64,000 bases of DNA from Undibacterium sp. (GTDB taxonomy: Bacteria; Pseudomonadota; Gammaproteobacteria; Burkholderiales; Burkholderiaceae_D). The notes under the pieces are model-generated. The model saw only the letters and a program-made list of their open reading frames with translations. It did not search any database and had not been told where the DNA came from. The position numbers were made by a program, and so were the translations under genes. Below are positions 38,772 to 46,331 of the stretch, piece after piece; the first letter of the stretch is position 1; each line of letters opens with the position of its first letter. The stretch spans positions 1 through 64,000 of the forward strand of contig NZ_JAUSFI010000072.1 in assembly GCF_030651495.1 (NCBI RefSeq). The letters are read 5' to 3'.

Positions 38772-40520
38772 TTATTGAAATACCGAGACGCGATTGCGCC
38801 CTTCATTTTTAGAGAAATACAGGGCTTTATCGGCTGCCGCCAAGGTATCTTCAAAGCTGAGCAAACCTTGAATACCGCGGCTGGCGATGCCGAAACTGGC
38901 AGAAAGCGGGAAGTGAAAACCGCAGGGAGAAGTATCAATCGAGGCAACCGCAGCGCGACAGCACTCAGTCAAGGCCAACACTTCTGCAGCGCTGGAGCCG
39001 TGCATGCAGATGCCAAACTCTTCGCCACCAAGACGCCCCAGCATAGTCGTTTTACTTAGCTGCGATTTGACGGTGGCGCTAACGGTTTTAAGCACCCAAT
39101 CGCCCACCGCATGACCAAAAGTATCGTTAATATTTTTAAACTTATCCATATCAAACAACACCACGCTCACTGTAGTGCTGGCACTGTTGAATAATTGCGT
39201 CGAGACCGCCATAAAATGCGCCCGATTATAAACCTGAGTCAGCCCATCTATCTGCGATGAAGTGCGGAATAAATTCTTTTGCTGCAAAGTCCTGATCAGC
39301 CATGCCGCAAGTATGCTCAGCAGAATTGCAGCCAGGGCAATGAGCAACAGCAAACGCTCTTTGTTGCGTTGTTGCAGCTTCTTTTCTACCGTCAGTATCT
39401 TGTTTTTTTGTTCCAGCAAAGTCAATTGATTGGCCTTATCCTGCGTATCAAATTTCACGCGCTGATACGCCAGATTTTTTTGCAATTGATCGTCCAGCAC
39501 ATCCTTTTTTAGGGCCAGATTGATGTCGTAGTATTCCAGAGCGCTGGTCAACTGACCTTGTGCCCGTTTAATTGCCGCCATGGTTTCGCTGGATTTTTCC
39601 ATGAGATGAACCACGTGCTCAGATTTTGCGCGCTGGAAAGCTTGCAGACCGTAGTGCTCGGCAAGCGTCAGATGGTCTGCTGTCAAATAAGCGCGGGCGA
39701 TGGCTTCTTCCAGTTGTGTGACGTAATCTGAGTTTTGATTTGTTTCTGAAAATTCATGCAGCAGGGGTAAACCCGCTTTGATGCCTTGTTCACCCCGTCC
39801 GGTATCAATCAAATCGACTGTCGCCAAACTTTTTACAATCAAGCTAATCACTTTTCGGTTGCTTGCATCACAGGTTCGTGTTGCTTCGCTAAGCAAGGAT
39901 TGCGCTTTTTGGCTATCCCCGCGCAAAAAACCAATCTCGATACGATTGGCCAGGCCATAGCACTTTGAAAGTGTATTGACTGCATTTCCCTCTAGCGCAT
40001 ACATGCGATCCGCATAAGTCATGGCTTCATCGTAGGCATGCAAGGAATTAAGCAGAGTAATCGCTGCCTGCAATGTTGTTACTTTCGAGCCCAATTCGAC
40101 CAGATTTGGCAATAACACGATGCTCTGGTTCATTGCCTTTAAAGCACTGGCATGATCGCCAAGAAGAGTATATCCATCGGACAATTGATATAAAAATTTG
40201 ACACGAAATTCTGGATCGTTCACTTTATCGATAAATGATTCAACCAGGCTGACGCTCTCTTTATGCTTTCCCATAAAACTAAGGGAAAGCGCAGAAATAA
40301 AGTAATATCGTCCTCTTTGTTTTTCATTAAATGTTGGTTGAAGCACATGCAATTTTGTAAGTACATCAATTGACTTTTCCGGAGCAGAATTTAGATATTG
40401 GGATGATAGGTCAAGTAATGCATCAACATCGTCTTGCTTTTCAAGAGCGAGGCAAGGCGAAATGCCCATTCCTGTGAGTAGCAGTATGGGCAATATAAAT
40501 CTCAAAATAGTCTGAGACAT
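38772..40520 (-). CDS. Periplasmic-TPR membrane diguanylate cyclase (GGDEF)
   Basis: About 582 residues. A signal peptide (cleavage near SPCLA) is followed by a long helical region with TPR-like repeats (about 30-370: AMTYADRMYALEG, AEHYGLQAFQRAKSEH, LTSALEYYDINLAL). Then come a coiled coil (LTLLEQKNKILTVEKKLQQRN), a TM helix (about 395-415) and a cytoplasmic GGDEF domain with RLGGEEFGICM and an intact DMDKFKNINDTFGHAVGD. It should make cyclic-di-GMP in response to a periplasmic signal. It lies between a borosin-like precursor (gap about 28 bases) and the methyltransferase (gap 41 bases). GTG at 40523 is an alternative start. Confidence 0.9.
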   Translation of the reverse strand: MSQTILRFILPILLLTGMGISPCLALEKQDDVDALLDLSSQYLNSAPEKSIDVLTKLHVLQPTFNEKQRGRYYFISALSLSFMGKHKESVSLVESFIDKVNDPEFRVKFLYQLSDGYTLLGDHASALKAMNQSIVLLPNLVELGSKVTTLQAAITLLNSLHAYDEAMTYADRMYALEGNAVNTLSKCYGLANRIEIGFLRGDSQKAQSLLSEATRTCDASNRKVISLIVKSLATVDLIDTGRGEQGIKAGLPLLHEFSETNQNSDYVTQLEEAIARAYLTADHLTLAEHYGLQAFQRAKSEHVVHLMEKSSETMAAIKRAQGQLTSALEYYDINLALKKDVLDDQLQKNLAYQRVKFDTQDKANQLTLLEQKNKILTVEKKLQQRNKERLLLLIALAAILLSILAAWLIRTLQQKNLFRTSSQIDGLTQVYNRAHFMAVSTQLFNSASTTVSVVLFDMDKFKNINDTFGHAVGDWVLKTVSATVKSQLSKTTMLGRLGGEEFGICMHGSSAAEVLALTECCRAAVASIDTSPCGFHFPLSASFGIASRGIQGLLSFEDTLAAADKALYFSKNEGRNRVSVFQ

Positions 40521-40543
40521 CACAATAACGATTAGTTATCGTG
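40521..40543 (-). promoter_or_regulatory. Hairpin between the precursor gene and the GGDEF gene
   Basis: CACAATAAC and GTTATCGTG pair (8 of 9 positions Watson-Crick, one wobble) around GATTA. It fills the gap after the precursor stop and touches the start of the GGDEF gene. It could stabilise the precursor message or reduce translation of the downstream genes. Confidence 0.45.
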
Positions 40544-40548
40544 ATTAT

Positions 40549-40764
40549 CTAAAATGTAGCGATGTTTACCAAAATAGATGGAAGTGCATCCTCATTGATA
40601 CCAACCAGAGCCGCCACCTTCTTTTTATCCCCAGACATCAAGGCAGCCTGCTCATCAGCAGTCAATCCAAATGCCGTCATTGCCGCAGTAGGGTCTTTGG
40701 CATGCGCTTCACGGGCTGCCGCATCTTTATCGAGGGCGTTGAGGTAATCTAATAATTTTGACAT
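40549..40764 (-). CDS. SonA/Os1348-like RiPP precursor peptide (putative borosin precursor)
   Basis: A 71-residue peptide from ATG 40764 (a GTG at 40773 would add three residues). The leader is helical and charged: LDYLNALDKDAAAREAHAKD, then PTAAMTAFGLTADEQAALMSGD, the small helical domain typical of SonA-like and Os1348/NHLP-clan precursors. A short hydrophobic tail, ALPSILVNIATF, follows. Total length and the GLT...A.MSGD..K pattern match, from memory, the Shewanella SonA peptide. The tail is the likely core, where backbone N-methyl groups would be placed by the enzyme at 37903-38730. No protease or transporter gene is adjacent, so maturation after methylation is unknown. Confidence 0.82.
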   Translation of the reverse strand: MSKLLDYLNALDKDAAAREAHAKDPTAAMTAFGLTADEQAALMSGDKKKVAALVGINEDALPSILVNIATF

Positions 40765-40947
40765 TTTTTTCACTTTACTTGTAAACGTAAATTAATTGTA
40801 ACCAAATGCAACTAATGATTTTAGTGTATTTCCCATGTATCAGGAGAAATATTCTCTAGCCTAAAATGATCATGCAGGAATAATGAATGCCCCCAATGAT
40901 CCGATAGGAGATACCAATCCGTATCAGTTTGTTGATATCTAGTGAAC

Positions 40948-41154
40948 TTACTCATTGCCCTTGTTCAAGGCTTGATCGGGCAAGCCCAGATCGATGCCAT
41001 CCGTATCCGCTAACTCGCGCAAAGTGCCGACGCGCCCGACGAAGGGGCTGCGCTCGCTCCAGCCGTCCTGCCGTGCCGGTACCAGCCAATAGCCATCCTC
41101 GTCGCGTGCGATCCAGTAGCGCGGTTGCTGCATATATTCGTAGAGTGTGATCAC
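40948..41154 (-). CDS. Small uncharacterised protein
   Basis: A 68-residue protein read from a GTG at 41154, with GGAG about 7 bases upstream. The sequence is soluble and aromatic-rich: YMQQPRYWIARDEDGYWLVPARQDGW then SPFVGRVGTLRELADTDGIDLGLP. The track's longer form begins inside the M14 gene and would be mostly hydrophobic there, so I prefer the internal GTG. Function unknown. It follows the carboxypeptidase gene by 23 bases and precedes the RiPP precursor by about 180 bases, so it could be the end of the carboxypeptidase transcript. Confidence 0.65.
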   Translation of the reverse strand: MITLYEYMQQPRYWIARDEDGYWLVPARQDGWSERSPFVGRVGTLRELADTDGIDLGLPDQALNKGNE

Positions 41155-41177
41155 TGCATCTCCGGTAGTAAAATAAG

Positions 41178-42887
41178 CTAAGGCAAAGTAAGTAAAGAAA
41201 ATACCGGATATCGCTGCCACTCTGGTTCATTAAAGCGCTTGCCGCTGGCAAAAATAAAGCCCAGCACGGCGTCCTGATTGGCTAACAGTTCGGGATGAAG
41301 TAATTTCCAGGCGTCGAATTTGGCTTGCAATCCCGGTTCTTCCTGCAGCATTTTCAGCGCGCTGTCTTCAAACACGTAATCTGAGTAAGCTTCTTTTTTT
41401 TCCAGCACGCTGTTAAAAAATCCCCAGCGGAAAAAGCTGTCATGCGCTTGCGGTTCCAGCGTCTCCACCGCATAGCGGGCATTTTCCTGATCCAACATCA
41501 GCAGGTAATCACCGGCTCTTGCCTGTATGGTTTCGTTTTGCGTGCTGAGTGTCAGCTCGTCGTGAAACAGGTGGCCCTCATAGGCATGCTCGCGCGAGAT
41601 GAGGTTTTTGATACGGTAGGTTTGCACCTCCAGCGTTTGATCTGCGCCCAGCCTTTGCAGCGTCAGCTTATTCCATTGCAGGCGGGCGATGACTTCGCGC
41701 CAGGCTTGCGGTATCAGGTAGGCTTTGGGCGCCTTGACCGTGACATCGGCGACAAAATGATCGTAGTAGGCAATGTCTTTCTCCCACGGCTGGCTGCGGT
41801 CGTAAGACAGGCGGGTGTAATTGCCTAGCTTGCTGGGGCTGTACACCGCCTGATAGCCTTTGAAGCGGAAGCTCGATGGCTGGCTGTGATCGGCTTTCCA
41901 TTGCACTGGCCATTGCGTTTTATGTTTTGCGGCCTGCTTGGCGTCGGACCGCAAAGCCTGAATCTGTGCGGCGTGACTGACCGTGAAGGCCAGCACCACC
42001 TCGACCAAGGCGCGCATCGAGGCGTAGCGGTCGGCATACGGTTTGAGCATATGGGTTTCGGGCATGAAACCGATGGTGTGATGCAAGGCGGCGTAACCGG
42101 TAGAGAAACGCGGCACTTCCAAAAAATCTTCGATACCGTCATCCGGTGTGACTTTAACCGGATTGACATACGGGCAAGTCGGCCAGCCGCGTTGCTGCAT
42201 CTCCCGGTAAATCGCCGGCAACATGGTCTGGCGCAAGAACGGGCCGAGGCCGTCGCCTAGTTTGTCTGCCTGGGTTTGGATCAGGGTCATGGTATAGCTG
42301 TAATCGGCCCCGTTTGAGGTATGGGTATCGACCATCACATCCGGGTCCCAGGCGCTAAAGAATTGATTGAAGACTTGCGCCGCCAGGCTATCGCATTTAA
42401 TAAAATCGCGGTTCAGGTCGAGATTGCGACCATTGGCACGAAAGCCAAATAACTCGGGCCCCTCCTGATTCACGCGCGACGTGTTTTGCCGGTTCAGGCA
42501 ACCGTCGACGTTATAAATCGGGATAAACAGGAATACCGTCTGCCCCAAGCTTGCCAGGCGTTCTGGCTGGGTACAAAAATCCCTGACCAGCGCCATACAG
42601 GCGTCGATGCCTTCAGGCTCGCCCGGATGGATGCCGTTGTTATTGAAAAAGATAGGGCGGCCCATGTGCTTCAGCTGTTCGCGCTGAAATACGCCATCCT
42701 GACTGATCACACCCGCATGCATCGCGATACCGTTGTCCGATACGCCGATCTGGGTAAAATGCAGCACCGAAGGGAAAGCAGCCGCTAGCTGTTCATAAAA
42801 CGAGATGCATTGTTGCCAAGTCGTGGTTTGATTTTGATTACCTAATTCGTAAGGCGTCTGGTAGGCGCTTGATGAGTTAGCTGGCAT
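41178..42887 (-). CDS. M14 family zinc carboxypeptidase
   Basis: A 569-residue metallopeptidase. Zinc ligands appear in NNGIHPGEPEG (His, Glu) and in VMVDTHTSNGADYSY (His); the catalytic Glu is in FMPETHMLKPYADR. NGRNLDLNRDFIK is also characteristic. I see no clear signal peptide, so it is probably cytoplasmic, or the first residues are mis-called. The long C-terminal part (about 330-569) is a non-catalytic domain. Cleavage specificity is unknown. It is transcribed leftward ahead of the small protein. Confidence 0.9.
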   Translation of the reverse strand: MPANSSSAYQTPYELGNQNQTTTWQQCISFYEQLAAAFPSVLHFTQIGVSDNGIAMHAGVISQDGVFQREQLKHMGRPIFFNNNGIHPGEPEGIDACMALVRDFCTQPERLASLGQTVFLFIPIYNVDGCLNRQNTSRVNQEGPELFGFRANGRNLDLNRDFIKCDSLAAQVFNQFFSAWDPDVMVDTHTSNGADYSYTMTLIQTQADKLGDGLGPFLRQTMLPAIYREMQQRGWPTCPYVNPVKVTPDDGIEDFLEVPRFSTGYAALHHTIGFMPETHMLKPYADRYASMRALVEVVLAFTVSHAAQIQALRSDAKQAAKHKTQWPVQWKADHSQPSSFRFKGYQAVYSPSKLGNYTRLSYDRSQPWEKDIAYYDHFVADVTVKAPKAYLIPQAWREVIARLQWNKLTLQRLGADQTLEVQTYRIKNLISREHAYEGHLFHDELTLSTQNETIQARAGDYLLMLDQENARYAVETLEPQAHDSFFRWGFFNSVLEKKEAYSDYVFEDSALKMLQEEPGLQAKFDAWKLLHPELLANQDAVLGFIFASGKRFNEPEWQRYPVFSLLTLP

Positions 42888-43016
42888 GATGTTGGCCGCA
42901 CTTTCTGTAAAATCGGGGGGAGCTTAGAGGGTAAAAAAGCGTGGCGCAAATTGTAACATTTCGCTACACTTTTCCTTCCTGTATTTTGCCGACCACTCCA
43001 CCGCTGAAATGAAGCC

Positions 43017-43229
43017 ATGCAGCCTGAAGACTTACAATTATTAGTGACGCGCGAAATGCCGTTTGGCAAATACCAGGGACGTCTGATCGCCGACTTGCCC
43101 GGTGACTATCTGGGCTGGTTTGCCCGCAAGGGCTTTCCTAATGGGGAGATTGGGCGTTTGCTGGCCCTGATGTATGAGATTGATCATAATAATCTGGCGG
43201 CTTTGCTGGTACCGCTGCGCCGTAAATAA
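43017..43229 (+). CDS. DUF3820 family protein
   Basis: A 70-residue protein: MPFGKYQGRLIADLPGDYLGWFARKGFPNGEIGRLL is the family signature. DUF3820 proteins are sometimes annotated as quorum-sensing-regulated virulence factors in Pseudomonas; the role here is unknown. Its 3' end overlaps the 3' end of the opposite TAXI gene by 92 bases, an unusually long tail-to-tail overlap. Confidence 0.85.
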   Translation: MQPEDLQLLVTREMPFGKYQGRLIADLPGDYLGWFARKGFPNGEIGRLLALMYEIDHNNLAALLVPLRRK

Positions 43230-44553
43230 GCGCCTGCACCCGCTTGCGCACAAATTGGATATGGCTGCGCAAGCCATATAATTCTTCGGCATAGGACAAG
43301 GGAATCGAAATATGATTAACCTTGTTTTCGATTTCATCCAATTTTTGTAATTGAATCTCGCCGACTTGCTGGCGCTGTCCTGCAGGGACCTGTTCGATGG
43401 CTTGCTCAACAGCTTGTTCCACGCTGCGCAATTGACCGTACCAGCGATAAATACGCGAGCGAATGCGCCAGACATACAGGGGCGGAATGATCTTCGAGAG
43501 CGGTAAAAACAAGGCGCCGAGTGCGAGTAACACGACCCACATGCGTTCGACAAAATTGGCGAGCCAAAAACTCAGATAACGCTGAAAAAACGGCGGTCCA
43601 TTTTTATAAAATTTTTCTGCCTGTCCTGCCACGGGGATTTCGGTATAGCGATCCGACGGAAATTCTCCTTGCTTGCTGAACCAGCCCGCCCCGCCGTGAA
43701 TTTTTTGTGCAGCCTGGAGTAATTGTCCGATCAGCGCCGGATGCAGGCTCTCATGCGCGACCAGTGTCGCGGTCGGTGAAATCAAATGATAATCCCTGGC
43801 CGGGATATCGCGCCCCAGATCGACGATGCCGCGTGGCAGTACCACATGCGATAAAAAGGGAAAGCGCCGGCTATACGCCTCGGCCTGGACAAAATCAAAC
43901 AGCTTGATGCCAGGGGTCTGCAATAGCATTTGCAACAAAGGGGAATCCGAGGCCGAACTCATGACCAGCGCATCAATTTTACCGTCGAGTAGCGCCACCG
44001 TGGCAGGCGTGCTGGACAGGCGTTCCAGCTTGACCTCCGACTCTTCCATATTATTGACGGACAAAATTTGCTTGAACAAACGCGCCACGCCCATGCCTTC
44101 GGTGCCGACGTTGATCTTTTTCCCTTTGAACTGGGTAATGCTGCTCAGCTCTTGCTTGCCGCGATAAAAAATCCAGATCGGTTCGTAAAACAGGCTCCCT
44201 AGCGAAACCAGGCCCTTGCTCTTGGCCTCGGCTTCATCGGTCGAGCCGCTTTGTACAAAGCCAATCTCAATCTCGGAATCAGGGTCGCTGATTTTTTGCA
44301 AATTTTCTTGCGAACCTTGCGAGGATTGCAGTCGCAACGCTATCTGGCTCTTGGCCAATTCATCGGCATAGCGTTTGGCAAAACCTTCGTAGGCGCTGTT
44401 TTCCTGTCCGGTCGAAAAATCAATGCTGCGCGGTGGTGCAGGATCAACCAGCTTATAGCCGATGCCGCAGACCACGATGATCATCAAGGTCATCGGGCCA
44501 AAAGCAACCAACAAGTCCTTCAGGGAAAACAGGGTGAATTTAATTTTTTGCAT
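43138..44553 (-). CDS. TAXI-family TRAP transporter solute-binding protein, membrane anchored
   Basis: 471 residues. An N-terminal TM helix (LMIIVVCGIGYKLV) is followed by a periplasmic TAXI binding domain (IDFSTGQENSAYEGFAKRYADEL, INVGTEGMGVARLFKQIL, LLDGKIDALVMSS). A second TM at about 360-380 (MWVVLLALGALFLPL) precedes a cytoplasmic tail. TAXI proteins bind small acids for TRAP permeases, but no permease gene is adjacent, so it may work as a sensor or with a distant permease. It follows the CinA-like gene by 17 bases. Confidence 0.88.
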   Translation of the reverse strand: MQKIKFTLFSLKDLLVAFGPMTLMIIVVCGIGYKLVDPAPPRSIDFSTGQENSAYEGFAKRYADELAKSQIALRLQSSQGSQENLQKISDPDSEIEIGFVQSGSTDEAEAKSKGLVSLGSLFYEPIWIFYRGKQELSSITQFKGKKINVGTEGMGVARLFKQILSVNNMEESEVKLERLSSTPATVALLDGKIDALVMSSASDSPLLQMLLQTPGIKLFDFVQAEAYSRRFPFLSHVVLPRGIVDLGRDIPARDYHLISPTATLVAHESLHPALIGQLLQAAQKIHGGAGWFSKQGEFPSDRYTEIPVAGQAEKFYKNGPPFFQRYLSFWLANFVERMWVVLLALGALFLPLSKIIPPLYVWRIRSRIYRWYGQLRSVEQAVEQAIEQVPAGQRQQVGEIQLQKLDEIENKVNHISIPLSYAEELYGLRSHIQFVRKRVQALIYGAAVPAKPPDYYDQSHTSGPANAQSPH

Positions 44554-44570
44554 AATCGCGGCAATCCACC

Positions 44571-45356
44571 TCAGGCGGGTACATATTCGGCGTCAAACTG
44601 ATCCAGGCCTGCCAGCATTTCATCAAATGCCGCAGCGACCTGCAGTGGCTCGCCTTTGACACCGAGTTCGATATGACGGCGTATTTGCTGATTGCCGACA
44701 CTGGGCAGGCTGAACACTTTAATCAAGGGATACTTGGCTTCCAGCGCTTCCATTAAGGGTGTCAGCGTCGATTCCATGGCCTCGAAGACCAGCACGGCTT
44801 TTTCATCCCGCGCTTCCTGATGGAATAAATGCGCGTAATGGGTATCGAGCACCCATTCCAGCATCGGCCACGCCATGACCGGGAAGCCTGGCACAAAGTA
44901 ATGGTTGTGGAGCGCAAACCCCGGTATTTTATTGTAAGGGTTCGGAATTAAGCTTGCGCCTTGCGGAAACTCGCCCATCTTCAGCCGATGCAGATTTTCA
45001 GGCGAATCCAGATCCAGCGGCTTGCCCGCTTCCAGTGTAGTTTCGGAAATTCTTTGCTGTATCAGGCGCTTGGCATCCGGATGCAAAACCAAGGGTAAAT
45101 TCAAGGCGGCAGCGGCGCACTGGCGGGTGTGGTCATCCGGCGTGGCACCAATCCCGCCGGTAGAAAACACGATGTCGTTGCCGGCAAAACTGCGCTGCAA
45201 AGTCGCGACGATACGCGCCCTGTCATCACCGATATATTCGGCCCAGTCCAGCGACAAACCGCGCGCCTTGAGCAATTCAATGACTTGCGGCAAATGCTTG
45301 TCGCTGCGTTTACCGGACAAAATTTCATCGCCGATGATAATGAGACCAATCGCCAT
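44571..45356 (-). CDS. CinA-like molybdopterin-binding domain protein
   Basis: A 261-residue protein with the MoCF_biosynth fold shared by CinA and MoeA/MogA: IGLIIIGDEILSGKRSDKH, DIVFSTGGIGATPDDHT. It lacks the C-terminal nicotinamide-nucleotide amidase domain of full-length CinA. Related proteins have been linked to pyrophosphatase activity on nucleotides; the precise role is unknown. It is probably co-transcribed with the TAXI gene. Confidence 0.85.
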   Translation of the reverse strand: MAIGLIIIGDEILSGKRSDKHLPQVIELLKARGLSLDWAEYIGDDRARIVATLQRSFAGNDIVFSTGGIGATPDDHTRQCAAAALNLPLVLHPDAKRLIQQRISETTLEAGKPLDLDSPENLHRLKMGEFPQGASLIPNPYNKIPGFALHNHYFVPGFPVMAWPMLEWVLDTHYAHLFHQEARDEKAVLVFEAMESTLTPLMEALEAKYPLIKVFSLPSVGNQQIRRHIELGVKGEPLQVAAAFDEMLAGLDQFDAEYVPA

Positions 45357-45438
45357 GCCTGCCTCCGTTGAGATTGTTAAGATAAAGACACAAAAACTTA
45401 AGGATAAAAACTAAAAACCCCAAAGTGAGCAGGCCGCT

Positions 45439-45498
45439 CACGCATTATCCATGCGGGTTCTGGCAGCATGTGCTCTGAAACCCGCATGGATAATGCGC
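45439..45498. repeat. CATGCGGGTT palindromic repeat, copy D
   Basis: CACGCATTATCCATGCGGGTT pairs with AAACCCGCATGGATAATGCG around GGCAGCATGTGCTC. The stem extends outward through GCAGGCC (about 45430) and GGCCTGC (about 45508). It lies between the co-directional EI24 and CinA-like genes. Confidence 0.9.
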
Positions 45499-45515
45499 AG
45501 TGGGCCTGCCTGCTT

Positions 45516-46331
45516 TCAGGTTTGCAAGGTCGCTGCATTTCTATGCTGCTGCAACGCGGCCATGCAATAGTATTGAAACCATAATCCGGTAAAAATAAAT
45601 ACCACCACATACAACCAGATCGCCAAGCCGGCAAAGAACGGAAAAAATACCACCGACATCGCGCCGCCCAGCCATAACAGCGTCGGTGCCGCACCAAGTA
45701 TGCCGGTAATCGTACCGATGATCAGCAGGGGCTTGCGATGCTGGAGCGTCAGCGTTTTTCGCTCTTGCGGATCGGCATGCTCTGCCAGCGCATCATATGC
45801 CATGACACGATACGTCAGCCATCCCCATAGCATGGGTTGGAGGATGAAATGCACCGGGGGGATTAGCACCAGCGGCAAGCTCAATATCCACAGGAAAAGA
45901 AAGATCAGGAAGGAGGAAAAAGAATGCCACAGGCTGCCAAACATCGAGCCGCCTTTGCGCTGCTCCAGTTGTGGGTAATCGCGGCTACTGACATGACGGC
46001 TAATCACCGGCATCGCCATCACCCCGATCATCAGCAAGGATGTGCTGACCATGAATGGCAATAGCAGCCACATCGCGATCAGCGGCACGATCACGGTCTT
46101 AAACGCCAGCATCCCCGTCATGCTGAGCAGCTCACCGGAAGTCTTAAAACCATCATGGGCAACAAAAAATGCCTGCACATAATCGATCAAGGCCTGCATG
46201 CCCCACCACATGGCAAGCCCCCACAGCAGCAAGGAGAGCAAAAATGGCAACAAGCTTAGCAACAAAATCCGATAGTGAAATTGCGCTACCACGGCCTTGC
46301 CCCATGCGCGTACTACGCCTTGCAGATTCAT
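45516..46331 (-). CDS. EI24 domain-containing membrane protein (CysZ-like)
   Basis: A 271-residue integral membrane protein with about five TM helices (ILLLSLLPFLLSLLLWGLAMWW, VIVPLIAMWLLLPFM, LIFLFLWILSLPLVLIPPV). The HFILQPMLWGWLTYRVMAYDAL segment is typical of EI24/CysZ proteins, some of which move sulfate. Substrate unknown. It overlaps the desaturase-like gene by 4 bases and is last in a four-gene operon. Confidence 0.85.
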   Translation of the reverse strand: MNLQGVVRAWGKAVVAQFHYRILLLSLLPFLLSLLLWGLAMWWGMQALIDYVQAFFVAHDGFKTSGELLSMTGMLAFKTVIVPLIAMWLLLPFMVSTSLLMIGVMAMPVISRHVSSRDYPQLEQRKGGSMFGSLWHSFSSFLIFLFLWILSLPLVLIPPVHFILQPMLWGWLTYRVMAYDALAEHADPQERKTLTLQHRKPLLIIGTITGILGAAPTLLWLGGAMSVVFFPFFAGLAIWLYVVVFIFTGLWFQYYCMAALQQHRNAATLQT

